In this document: positions 24,228-33,000 of the stretch, in pieces
Layout of the letters: each line of letters starts with the position of its first letter
Position numbering within the stretch: the stretch's first letter is position 1
From: Blastocystis sp. Blastoise
Lineage: Eukaryota; Sar; Bigyra; Opalinata; Blastocystidae
Direction: 5' to 3'
Assembly (NCBI GenBank): GCA_039096225.1
Contig: JBBPEB010000013.1
Coordinates: 894,001-958,000 of the forward strand
Length of the DNA stretch: 64,000 nucleotides
Program-made: the position numbers and the translations under genes
The notes under the pieces: model-generated
Seen by the model: only the letters and a program-made list of their open reading frames with translations
Database searches by the model: none
What the model was told of the DNA's origin: nothing

Positions 24228-24238
24228 TTTGTTTTGTT
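24228..24238 (+). terminator. Viral 3'-end motif after tyrosine recombinase 1
   Basis: TTTGTTTTGTT begins 10 nt after the stop at 24218. It lies between convergent genes, in the sense orientation of the recombinase gene. That position cannot be a promoter for either neighbour. Confidence 0.55.
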
Positions 24239-24284
24239 GAATAATTTTAATAACTAAACAACTAGTAATAAAAGGATATAAAAA

Positions 24285-24659
24285 TTAATTAAAAGGTAAG
24301 AAAGATAGATTATTATTATTATTTTGGTATTGATTTTGTTGTTGATTACTTTTCATAGTAGGCATAAACATATTATTGGGTTGAATAAGATTCTTATCCT
24401 CTTGATATTGATTCTCATTCTTCATATATTGTTTATCCAATAACATTTCAAGACGTTGATGAATCACAGGATCATCTATATAAAGTAACATGTTTCTACA
24501 GTAACTTAGTTGTAAATCACTAAGATTCTTGTTGTTATTATTATTCAAGAATTGTTCTAATAGATTCGCTATTTCATTCTTTTTGGATTTAATTCCTTCT
24601 TCTTTTAGATTCTTCATCACACGACAAAAATAAGAATAACTAAGATATTTCTTGTTCAT
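24285..24659 (-). CDS. Small viral protein, 124 aa, function unknown
   Basis: I do not recognise a family. The N-terminal 85 residues look helical (MNKKYLSYSYFCRVMKNL at the start, then LLEQFLNNNNNKNLSDLQLS). The last 35 are Asn/Gln-rich and probably disordered. It is convergent with tyrosine recombinase 1. Heat-shock array B lies 96-118 bp upstream of its ATG, which groups it with the early genes. No catalytic motif is seen. Confidence 0.6.
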   Translation of the reverse strand: MNKKYLSYSYFCRVMKNLKEEGIKSKKNEIANLLEQFLNNNNNKNLSDLQLSYCRNMLLYIDDPVIHQRLEMLLDKQYMKNENQYQEDKNLIQPNNMFMPTMKSNQQQNQYQNNNNNLSFLPFN

Positions 24660-24680
24660 TATTTAAATTAACCAATGATT

Positions 24681-24692
24681 AAACAAAACAAA
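24681..24692 (-). terminator. Viral 3'-end motif after the 51-aa membrane gene
   Basis: TTTGTTTTGTTT on the minus strand lies about 70 nt after the stop of the gene at 24762-24917. It is also 22 nt before the ATG at 24659, so this copy alone does not separate a 3' signal from a promoter. Confidence 0.45.
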
Positions 24693-24754
24693 TTAATTAT
24701 ATAAAATACTAATATAATAAATTAAAGATTCTACAAATAGAGCCAGTTCAAAAT

Positions 24755-24777
24755 GAATGTTCTAGAATGTTCTAGAA
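24755..24777 (-). promoter_or_regulatory. Heat-shock element array B, 5 units
   Basis: GAA-TG-TTC-TA-GAA-TG-TTC-TA-GAA lies 96-118 bp upstream of the minus-strand ATG at 24659. It overlaps the last codons and stop of the neighbouring 51-aa gene, so it is both coding and regulatory sequence. Confidence 0.75.
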
Positions 24778-24917
24778 CGTTTCTTGGACATATAGAAGTA
24801 AAGTAAAATATATATAATAATCAGAACAATTTCAATAACTGACAGTATTTCATTTACATTCTCTAAAGTTTCTGCACTACGATCTAAGTAGTAATTGCCA
24901 AATCGTTTCTTTGTCAT
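24762..24917 (-). CDS. Small single-pass membrane protein, 51 aa
   Basis: ATG 24917 gives MTKKRFGNYYLDRSAETL, a short soluble head. One transmembrane helix follows at about residues 21-42 (EILSVIEIVLIIIYILLYFY), then a basic tail. An in-frame ATG at 24944 would add 9 residues, but it overlaps the 3' motif of the upstream protease gene, so 24917 is preferred. Heat-shock array C is 65-82 bp upstream. The codons for the tail coincide with heat-shock array B of the next gene. Function is unknown; a membrane-remodelling or lysis-like role would be speculation. Confidence 0.55.
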   Translation of the reverse strand: MTKKRFGNYYLDRSAETLENVNEILSVIEIVLIIIYILLYFYMSKKRSRTF

Positions 24918-24933
24918 TATAGTATTAAATAAT

Positions 24934-24945
24934 AAACAAAACAAA
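24934..24945 (-). terminator. Viral 3'-end motif after protease gene
   Basis: TTTGTTTTGTTT on the minus strand, about 60 nt after the protease stop at 25004 and 17 nt before the ATG at 24917. Confidence 0.45.
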
Positions 24946-24981
24946 TTAATTATACAAAATATTAATATAATAAATTAGAGA

Positions 24982-24999
24982 TTCTAGAATATTCTAGAA
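24982..24999 (-). promoter_or_regulatory. Heat-shock element array C, 4 units
   Basis: TTCTAGAATATTCTAGAA: four alternating cores with two-base spacing, 65-82 bp upstream of the ATG at 24917 and immediately downstream of the protease stop. Confidence 0.7.
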
Positions 25000-25003
25000 G
25001 GTT

Positions 25004-25537
25004 TTAACAAGGCATAAGATTTCCATTAGAAAGTAAATAAAGTAAAGAATAATAAAAGCAACCATTTGCATTACTTGTAGTTTTTTGGTGTTGAATAGGA
25101 TTATATTGAATATTATGATTTTGAATAAATGATTTTGAAAAAGTAGGTTTATTTCCTAATGATGAATAGTGTTCTATGTTTTTATTACCATTATAAATAA
25201 CAGCTTCAAAATGACCATTATAAGGATCACTAGGACTTTCATGAAAGATCATATTAAATTTAGTTTGATCTTGATCTATATTTTGTTCAAAATCATCATA
25301 ACTATTATAATAATTATAAGATTGAGAATTCGTTTTATTTAATTGTTTCATAACATTTTCAGCACGATCACAAGCAACAGAAGAAGTAGGTTTATTTAAA
25401 TAAGCATAATTATATAATTGAGATATTAAAGAATTTGGTATATTACAATATTGAGATAGAGTTTGTTTGAAATTATCAGGGGATCTAGGAGTAACATGAC
25501 GAGTTTTATCAGATATAATAGGATTATCGCAATTCAT
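25004..25537 (-). CDS. Adenain/Ulp1-like cysteine protease (virion maturation), 177 aa
   Basis: The C-terminal 75 residues carry the order His-Glu-Gln-Cys of clan CE proteases. His109 is in NGHFEAVIYN, Glu122 in IEHYSSLG, Gln149 or Gln151 in NPIQHQ and Cys160 in NANGCFYYSLLYLL. The hydrophobic helix after the cysteine is typical of the fold. In polinton-like and adeno-like viruses such enzymes cut virion precursors. Here the next gene upstream (25570-27216, 32 bp away) encodes a multi-motif precursor, its likely substrate. The N-terminal 100 residues are not recognised. No heat-shock array precedes it, as for the other virion genes. Fold assignment rests on motif order and spacing. Confidence 0.7.
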   Translation of the reverse strand: MNCDNPIISDKTRHVTPRSPDNFKQTLSQYCNIPNSLISQLYNYAYLNKPTSSVACDRAENVMKQLNKTNSQSYNYYNSYDDFEQNIDQDQTKFNMIFHESPSDPYNGHFEAVIYNGNKNIEHYSSLGNKPTFSKSFIQNHNIQYNPIQHQKTTSNANGCFYYSLLYLLSNGNLMPC

Positions 25538-25569
25538 TGAATTTTGAATAAGTTTTTCATCTTTACTCT

Positions 25570-27216
25570 TTACCAGATCCCCTCCCCTGAGTTTTTTGAT
25601 AACATATATTTCTTTTTTTTCCAGAACAATTCGTCACCTGTATTTAATGTTTCATTATTATCTCTTTTCTGTTTTATAATTTGTAATTGTTTTAAATCAG
25701 CCTCTTGTATTTTACGTTTTTTTCGTGCCACTCCTGCAGGTATTATAAAATCTGTATAAAATGATACTAATGGATTCAAATCACCACCTCTTTTCTTTTT
25801 AGCTTCTTTTCCTCTTCTCATTCGTTCTAAGAATTCTTCTTTACTTAATTTAACACGACCACCATAACCTCTACGTTTAGCTCTTCTTGCAGCTATTCGT
25901 TTATCCCTTTCATCTTCTTTCCATTTTCTATCGACTTTCTCTTTATCATTTTGAGGGAAACCATAAATCTTATAAGGATAACTTTGTTCATCACGAGGCA
26001 TAGGTTTATAAGGTTGAGGAGGTTGCGAATGTTGAGGAGGTCGAGGTTGAGGAGGTCGATCAACTTGTTGTTGAGGAGGTGGTGGAGGTTGAACAACGGG
26101 TTGTGGATGTAGTCTATCATCTTCATCAAGAGCATCTTGCATTTCATCAGCTACATCATAATATCCTTCAAACATTTTATTTATTGTATTTCCTGAACCT
26201 ATTTGCTTTTTCATTTCATTTAATGCTTGTTGACGTTTTAATTTTTCCATTTCAAATTCCATATCATTTAATTCACTTGATTGTTGTGCCAAATGTGTAT
26301 CATAATAAGCTTTTCTACCTTTAGCAAAAGAATCCATACCTTTATCAACTACACCTAATAGAGCTGGTGCATAATCCATTAATCCGCTCCAGAATCCACC
26401 ACCTCTTTTTACTCTTAATATACCATCACCACTTTGAGCTGAATCTAAATCTATATATTTTGGTATAATAGAGGGTCTTAACATTCTTCTTAATTTTGGA
26501 TTCTTAATCATTTTCTTATTTTTAATTGCATTCATAATTGCTGAAGCAACTGATATAGGAATCTTTCCACCACGTTTAATTTTATGTTCATAGAATCTTT
26601 TGAATTCATCATCAAGATCATGATGACCGTCACCAACATATTGAGCTAAAATAGCTAATGCATCACGAGCTTTTCTATTAGCTTTTTTATCTACAATAGC
26701 ATCTCTTATATCTAATACATTTCGTTGATACATATCTTTTACTTTATTTTTAATTGCATCACCAATACCAGAACCTTGATTATTCTCTAATTTATTGATT
26801 TCTGATTTATTTGGAATAATTCCTCTACCAGATTTACGTCTTGGTTTACATGGATTTAATACTTTATATTGACGATCTTCACCATCTATTTTATCTTCTT
26901 CTGGACCAGCTGCTTTCATTACACCTTTACCTGCTGCTCTAGCACGAATTAAAGCACCATTTCCTTGTGGAACAGCATCTTTACCAAATGTTTTAGAACG
27001 ATCTACATAATCATCTTCTTTGCCATCATGTATTTCTTTACTTTCTAAAGTAGACACAGGCATAGATGAATTTGGACCTATTTCATGAAATATTGGATTA
27101 TATTGATCCATTTTATGTAATGGTTGTGTATTATATCGCCTATATTCTTTTCCAGTTGAAATTAAATTCATACCAAAAGTACCAGGACTTGGCATTCCTA
27201 AGATACAACTTTGCAT
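25570..27216 (-). CDS. Virion structural precursor with candidate protease sites, 548 aa
   Basis: I recognise the type rather than a named family. It is a basic, multi-segment protein likely to be cut during virion maturation. GxG motifs followed mostly by Ile recur at SGRGII (129-134), GSGIG (148-152), SGDGIL (262-267), IGSGNT (339-344) and the C-terminus SGEGIW (543-548). Between them are a helical basic block (150-260), a short hydrophobic segment (about 275-290, GFWSGLMDYAPALLGVV), a coiled-coil-like stretch (310-340), a Pro/Gln-rich spacer (370-405) and a Lys/Arg-rich region (425-505) that could bind DNA. The layout resembles internal core or cement precursors of adeno-like viruses. The protease gene follows 32 bp downstream without a 3' motif between, so the two may share a transcript. 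Confidence 0.65.
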   Translation of the reverse strand: MQSCILGMPSPGTFGMNLISTGKEYRRYNTQPLHKMDQYNPIFHEIGPNSSMPVSTLESKEIHDGKEDDYVDRSKTFGKDAVPQGNGALIRARAAGKGVMKAAGPEEDKIDGEDRQYKVLNPCKPRRKSGRGIIPNKSEINKLENNQGSGIGDAIKNKVKDMYQRNVLDIRDAIVDKKANRKARDALAILAQYVGDGHHDLDDEFKRFYEHKIKRGGKIPISVASAIMNAIKNKKMIKNPKLRRMLRPSIIPKYIDLDSAQSGDGILRVKRGGGFWSGLMDYAPALLGVVDKGMDSFAKGRKAYYDTHLAQQSSELNDMEFEMEKLKRQQALNEMKKQIGSGNTINKMFEGYYDVADEMQDALDEDDRLHPQPVVQPPPPPQQQVDRPPQPRPPQHSQPPQPYKPMPRDEQSYPYKIYGFPQNDKEKVDRKWKEDERDKRIAARRAKRRGYGGRVKLSKEEFLERMRRGKEAKKKRGGDLNPLVSFYTDFIIPAGVARKKRKIQEADLKQLQIIKQKRDNNETLNTGDELFWKKKKYMLSKNSGEGIW

Positions 27217-27245
27217 TTTTTTATTTCAATTATAAAATTATTTAT

Positions 27246-27257
27246 AAACAAAACAAA
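27246..27257 (-). terminator. Viral 3'-end motif after the 197-aa gene
   Basis: TTTGTTTTGTTT on the minus strand, about 33 nt after the stop at 27291 and about 30 nt before the ATG at 27216. Confidence 0.45.
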
Positions 27258-27290
27258 TATATTAATAAAAATAAATTTAACATTAAAAAT

Positions 27291-27884
27291 TTATAATTTA
27301 GTTAAATCAATAATAGTATCATTGCTGTTAGTATTCTTCGTAGATTTATCGAATACTTTAATAGAACGTGCATATAAACCAATATAATACTTGTTATTAT
27401 AACGATGAATACCATGTATTGTAAATAATACTTTACATAACGTATTTGGTGGAATATACTTTTCACGTATTTCTTCGTAAGTTAACTTAGGATCTTTACC
27501 GATATTAATCTTCTTATCTCTTTTATCAGTAATATCAATAGTAACATTCTTCGATGCATTAATAGGTACTTTAATTGTAATCTTATATTTACCATTATCC
27601 ATACGTACAAAATTAACAATATCACCATCAGGACATAATTCACATAATTTACGATAAAGTTCTTTATAAGCAGTTAAGAATACTTGATTATCATCTTCAA
27701 TTGTTAATAAAGTCCATTTATCACGTGTAACAATATAACCAAATAAACATGGTGTAGCATCAGTAGAAATACATACACGATGATTATTATTTAAAAGAAC
27801 AGCATTTTCTTTGGTGTCATCCCATTGTAAATTAAAGTTAGAAGTATCAAGAATAGTAGGTTTCTTAAATTCAGTTGAAGACAT
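27291..27884 (-). CDS. Possible ssDNA-binding (OB-fold-like) protein, 197 aa
   Basis: This is a compact soluble protein with alternating beta-like strands. The segment KVLFTIHGIHRYNNKYYIGLYARSI is written here only in part (KVLFTIHGIHRYNNKYY, near residue 150); with the following aromatic/basic strand it resembles the last strands of OB-fold proteins. No diagnostic motif confirms this. It is preceded by one of the strongest heat-shock arrays (D, 10 units, 77-124 bp upstream) and sits near the primase-helicase, which fits an early replication role. The C-terminal 20 residues are Asn/Thr-rich. Another beta-rich DNA-binding fold is equally possible. Confidence 0.5.
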   Translation of the reverse strand: MSSTEFKKPTILDTSNFNLQWDDTKENAVLLNNNHRVCISTDATPCLFGYIVTRDKWTLLTIEDDNQVFLTAYKELYRKLCELCPDGDIVNFVRMDNGKYKITIKVPINASKNVTIDITDKRDKKINIGKDPKLTYEEIREKYIPPNTLCKVLFTIHGIHRYNNKYYIGLYARSIKVFDKSTKNTNSNDTIIDLTKL

Positions 27885-27960
27885 TTTAGTTAAGTATTTA
27901 GTAAAAATATAAGTATTTTAATACTAATATTTTACGATATTCTTTTCAAATGAATCAATT

Positions 27961-28008
27961 TTCCAGAATGTTCGAGAAGGTTCTAGAATGTTCGAGAAGG
28001 TTCTAGAA
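27961..28008 (-). promoter_or_regulatory. Heat-shock element array D, 10 units
   Basis: Ten cores alternate TTC/GAA with two-base spacing (TTCCAGAATGTTCGAGAAGG repeated with small changes), 77-124 bp upstream of the minus-strand ATG at 27884. Confidence 0.85.
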
Positions 28009-28170
28009 AAAAAGAACACTTGAATAATCTAATGGAAACATTTTAACGGAATCGAACCATGATACTGTGGTTACATATTTCTTTAATAGATCCATTAGAC
28101 CATTCAAGAATTCTATTTGAAACTATTCTATTTTCCATTTAAACTTTGTGTAATTAATTTTAAAAAAAAT

Positions 28171-28182
28171 AAACAAAACAAA
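28171..28182 (-). terminator. Viral 3'-end motif after the 175-aa gene
   Basis: TTTGTTTTGTTT on the minus strand, 22 nt after the stop at 28204. The next gene start in this direction is 287 bp away (27884), so this copy favours a 3'-end role over a promoter role. Confidence 0.55.
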
Positions 28183-28203
28183 ATAATTAATTAAATAAAT
28201 AAA

Positions 28204-28731
28204 TTAATGATCAAATATTTCAGACATAGAAGGAATAGAATATTCGGATAATAATGAAACAATTTCTTTAGAATCATCATGAATCTGTTTCAAATCTTGT
28301 TTCTGACTTTCAATCTTTGTTTTTAAATGATCAACAGTACAATAAATACCATTTAATATATTATCAGCCGTTTCCATAGTTTGAAATAAAGATTCGAATT
28401 GACTGGATATATTTGTTAACTCCTCATTTGTAAATAATAATGCTTGCTTATCAGGATTTGTATTTACTTGATCTTGAAATTGTATTGGTTGATTGTTAAC
28501 CGAGTGATATCTATCTGGATTTTTAGATACGTAAACATCATTGATTGGATGAATATCTTGAGGTGGATCTTCAAACATGATTTCGTCACGCGAATTAAAA
28601 CAGAAATCATTATCATTGGGTAAAGCCATAGGATTTGCAGAAACACTATTTTCAAATGGATTCAACAAGGGGGATATCATGGCTTGACCGAAAGGGGATA
28701 AACTGGCAGAAAGACTATCAGGAATTTCCAT
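28204..28731 (-). CDS. Viral coiled-coil protein, 175 aa, function unknown
   Basis: This protein is not recognised. The N-terminal 100 residues are polar and Pro/Asn/Asp-rich, probably disordered. Residues about 100-165 form a heptad-like helix (LTNISSQFESLFQTMETAD, then HLKTKIESQKQDLKQIHDD) that may oligomerise. It is divergent from the gene at 29130, with 398 bp between the two starts. The short heat-shock array E in that gap is closer to the other gene. No catalytic residues are evident. Confidence 0.6.
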   Translation of the reverse strand: MEIPDSLSASLSPFGQAMISPLLNPFENSVSANPMALPNDNDFCFNSRDEIMFEDPPQDIHPINDVYVSKNPDRYHSVNNQPIQFQDQVNTNPDKQALLFTNEELTNISSQFESLFQTMETADNILNGIYCTVDHLKTKIESQKQDLKQIHDDSKEIVSLLSEYSIPSMSEIFDH

Positions 28732-29129
28732 GGTTATTTAAACCTTCAAAAGTATTTTTATACAATATATTAAATATACTATTTTTAGTGTACAGTTCTT
28801 CATTTCAGTTGCTAACAAAAGCCTATTGCTTCCAGCTGGAAAATAAGCCAATAAAATAACTTATTTTGTATGACACATCGTCGTCATCGTCTAATTGTGT
28901 TTTACTAATTTTTTTATCCAATCAGATTACAGATGCCGACTATACTCGTCATTGAAACACAAATAAAAAATGCTAAGTCGACAAAATTAGCCAATCAAAT
29001 GAACCTTCTAGAACATTCCATAGAGATTCTACACTGTCTCCTAGAATATTTAATATTCCATTTAAATGTATTATTTATTTCATTTTGATAAATACAAATT
29101 TTCTCTCTGTAACGATATTCGCGATTATA
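28732..29129. other. Divergent intergenic region between two viral genes
   Basis: No gene seen. It holds CCAAT-type sequences in both directions (ATCCAATCAG near 28918, GCCAATCAAA near 28990), array E and the two presumed promoters. Confidence 0.5.
29001..29018 (+). promoter_or_regulatory. Heat-shock element array E, 4 units
   Basis: GAACCTTCTAGAACATTC: four alternating cores, 112-129 bp upstream of the ATG at 29130. Confidence 0.65.
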
Positions 29130-29753
29130 ATGCAATTTAATCTTTCTGCTGATTCCCGTAAATGTCTTCAAACTGTTCGTATGGAACTTCTAAAGAATTC
29201 TAAGAAGGCTGTTGAAGTTCATAAGAATGTTCTTCGTGATATTGATTTACATCAGTCTCAATTGAATAGAGAAAAGAATCTATTGGGTATTGCAAAATCT
29301 AAAGAACGTCTTGCTTCTTTCGAAGTCGAAAACTATAGATCAGCTTTAAAACGTATAAACGCGGTTATTAAAGGTCTTGAAGATTATGAAGAATTCGCTG
29401 CTGATATTTATACTCAACAACTTAATGAAGAACAAGATATTCAAGATATTATCAATACTGAAGATCTTTTAGAAAGTGATAGAACTACTATTTTATGTTC
29501 TGAAGATTCTAAAGAACATTCGAATTCTAAAGATGATGATTTTGATATTATGAAATTCCATATGGAAGATGGATTCCTTTATGATGAAAAAGGTAAAGTT
29601 TATTCTTATGAAGTTGTTCATGCTAAGAGTATTAACAAGATTAAAAGAGATCCTTCAAAACAAATGTATTTCTGGGATGGTATTTTATATGATAAAAATG
29701 GATGGCCTCATTCATGTACATATATTAATAGTCAAGAACCAATTGAAATTTAA
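29130..29753 (+). CDS. Viral helical protein, 207 aa, function unknown
   Basis: ATG 29130 gives MQFNLSADSRKCLQTVRMEL; the frame is open 45 nt further to a TTG but no earlier ATG exists. Residues 1-105 are strongly helical and coiled-coil-like, rich in Lys, Glu and Leu. An acidic stretch follows. The C-terminal 65 residues contain two related short blocks (MEDGFLYDEKGKVYS and FWDGILYDKNGWPHS), an internal repeat that may form a small beta hairpin module. It is preceded by heat-shock array E, followed by a 3' motif at 29813, and sits directly before the primase-helicase. No family is recognised. Confidence 0.6.
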   Translation: MQFNLSADSRKCLQTVRMELLKNSKKAVEVHKNVLRDIDLHQSQLNREKNLLGIAKSKERLASFEVENYRSALKRINAVIKGLEDYEEFAADIYTQQLNEEQDIQDIINTEDLLESDRTTILCSEDSKEHSNSKDDDFDIMKFHMEDGFLYDEKGKVYSYEVVHAKSINKIKRDPSKQMYFWDGILYDKNGWPHSCTYINSQEPIEI

Positions 29754-29812
29754 TTATTTTTCTTGTTTATTTTTCTATTTTTACTTATAAACTTGTAAAA
29801 AATCATTGAAAA

Positions 29813-29823
29813 TTGTTTTGTTT
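29813..29823 (+). terminator. Viral 3'-end motif after the 207-aa gene
   Basis: TTGTTTTGTTT, 60 nt after the stop at 29753 and 41 nt before heat-shock array F. Confidence 0.5.
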
Positions 29824-29863
29824 ATTGTATATACATTTAAAACACTAAAGTATAAAAAGGATG

Positions 29864-29911
29864 TTCTAGAAGGTTCTAGAAGGTTCTAGAATGTTCTCGA
29901 AGGTTCTAGAA
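29864..29911 (+). promoter_or_regulatory. Heat-shock element array F, 10 units
   Basis: Ten perfectly phased TTC/GAA cores (TTCTAGAAGGTTCTAGAAGG and on), 159-206 bp upstream of the primase-helicase ATG at 30070. Confidence 0.85.
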
Positions 29912-29945
29912 CATTTAAAAATATAAAGTAATATTTACTATTATA

Positions 29946-30001
29946 GAATGTTCTAGAATGTTCTTGAATGTTCTAGAAGCTTCTAAAACTGACTTCTAGA
30001 A
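29946..30001 (+). promoter_or_regulatory. Heat-shock element array G, 8 units plus an extra pair
   Basis: Eight phased GAA/TTC cores at 29946-29983, then a separate TTCTAGAA at 29994-30001. Distance to the ATG at 30070 is 87-124 bp for the main array. With array F this promoter carries 18 phased units plus the extra pair. Confidence 0.85.
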
Positions 30002-30069
30002 TCTTTAATATATTATTTGTTTTGAATTTTATACCATATTTATTTTCATTATTTATAAGTCAAATAATC

Positions 30070-33000
30070 ATGGAAAATTCACAAATTCATTTTGTTTATA
30101 CTTTTGGTTCCTTTAATCATGATAACTCAAAAGATAATCATAGTGAAATTATTATACCAAATCCTTTACCATTTTATAAAAGTCTATTTACTAATTATCA
30201 AAATCCAAAAGAATTATTACATTATATTGATTGTACTCCTTGTAATACATCAACTAATTATAGAAGATTATGGTTTGATTTAGATTATCACCAAATATCA
30301 GATGATTTTTCTTTTCTAACAGATTCATTTATTCATGAATTTATTGAAGAAATATGTAATCATTGTATTCATTATTATAATCAAGAATTTATTTCGCTTG
30401 TGTATACAAAGAAAGAAGTGAATAAGAAGACAGTTCATAATGAAATACATTATTCATGGGGAATTCATATATATACAAATTGGTTTGTAAATGGTGATTA
30501 TTTATTTTTCTTATATAATAGTATGATTCTGAATACAAAATTGGTTGATTTATGTAAAACATATAATTTAGATATAAAAGAATTCATTGATTATAATGTT
30601 ATTGGTAAACCAAGAAAGAATAATGGTTGTATGTTTCTTGGTTGTAGTAAAGATAATTCTCCATCTACTTATAAATTATATGAAGAATATACCAATAAAA
30701 CATGGAAGAAAATAGATGATGAAATCGATGAACATTATTATTTCAAAACATTATTGAATTATAAGAATGAAGATGATATTATAAGTGATATTATTAATCC
30801 TATTATTTTTTATAAATTAAAACAATATTCACGTTATAAACGTTATTATGCAAGATTAAATAATTGTTCACGTACTATATTATGTTCTATACAAGATATT
30901 AAAGATATTCCTATGTTGATTTCTACAGATACTATATTGGATACTACAGCATCTAAAGAAGCTTTATTGGAACGATATTTATTATTGATTGGTTCTATTG
31001 AAGATATGAATTATTTTGAATCTCATAATACTTGGTATAAATTATGTTGTGCAGCAAAACAGATTTGTAATACAACAAGAGGATTAGAATTATTTAAAAA
31101 TTATTCATTACGTTATGGTCATGATCGAAGTGATGATGTAATTGAATCTACATGGAATCATATACAAGTTGATCCTACTCATTTATCGAATAATTATATT
31201 TTAAAGATATTAATGGAGAATAAATTATTTAATAAAGATGATGATAATGATTTCATATTTATGTCTATTTTAGAATGTATTCAATCCTTTAATCTTGTAG
31301 ATTCACAAACATTAGTTATGTTATTTCAATTATTAGAATTTAATGAAATTGTTTCCATTATATTAGATAAAGATAATTTTATCTTATATACATTTGATGA
31401 ATATAATATCTTAAGACGTTGTAAGAATAATTATGATATTAATTTCTTTGAAACCAAAATAACTACATTTATGAAATCGATTGTAGAGAAATTCAAACTA
31501 TCAAGATTATATTCCAAAGAGAATGAACAACATCAAAAAATAGTTGATAAAATAATGTCTGCTTCTGTTACTAATGAATATCATTATAAAGAATGGTTGA
31601 ATCGTTATTTGAAGACTTATGGTAAATCTTATAAAGAATATTTAGATACGTATATGGTTCATAAAGAACGTGTTATCTATACACAACTTGGTTATTTATA
31701 TCCAAAAGAATCTACAGAAGAAGATCATAGACAATATTATATCCAACCATATCATAAAGAAGATATGGTGTTTGAAGATTTATTAATTGATACTGAATTT
31801 AATGTAAGTTGGAATATAAATAATGAACAGAAAGATATTATCCAATTATTTGAACAACATATTGCAAGATATTGTGAATTCGATAAGAAATATGAAAGTA
31901 TTATGTTACGTATCTTAACCACTGCTTTCTATGTCAATACTCAGAAAACTGTTTCTTATATATTATATGGTAGTACAGGTAGTAATGGTAAAACAATAAC
32001 AACTGATTTAATTTCTCGTATTGTAGGTAGTAATCAATGTATTATAGTAAATCCAGATAATTTAGAAGAAACATCTATAGCTCCTAAGATTGTAGATATG
32101 TCTAATAAAACAATGTATTATATGAATGAATTAATAGAAGAAGATGTTACTGGTAGAAAGAAAACATTTAATCCATTCTCTTCTAAAGTCTTTAAAGAAA
32201 TAGCAGAAAAGAAAGAAGGTGCTAGTGCTCGTAAATTATTCAGTAATATATTCACAAAAGTTCATTTCACGGGTACTTTATTTATGACAAGTAATATTCA
32301 ACCTACTGCTGTGAATGCTGGTCCTATTGAAAGAAGAGTTTGTTTCTTACCATCATGTTGTCGTTATTTCCCTCCTGGTAATGCTAATTTATATGAAGAT
32401 TATGTAGATCATAATTTACCTAAACGTAAACAGACAGTAGAAAAGAGATTGAAACCCAATCATTATGAAATGGATTATACTTTATCCGATAAATTCTATC
32501 AGAATCGTTCAATTATCTTTAGTTATCTAGTAAGTAATTATTTCTATTCTAGTATGCAATTAGATATGCATGAATTAGATAATGAATATCATATAAGTGA
32601 ATGTAAGAAACGATTCTTTGATCGTAGTACAGAAGGATATGATTTGAAATCTTTTGTTGATAACCATATTACTATAGATCCTTATTATTTGAATGTAGTT
32701 ACTATTGAAGATATTTTTAATAGTTATAAGAAAGTGAATAATAATAATCAATTTACGATTAAGAAGGATTTAGATAAATTTACAAATGCTTTATTTGGTT
32801 GTTTAAGTAGTAAAGATACATTCAATTCTATAGATATTGTGAATATTCATAGAAAACATACTTCAAATTTCTATAAGGGAGGGAATGCTATTGGTATTTG
32901 TGGTTTAATGATTGATAATACTTATAATGAATGTGTAGATACAGATTTATTCTGTTTATCCAATTGTTTATCTAAAAAAGAAGAAATTGTTTATAGTGAA

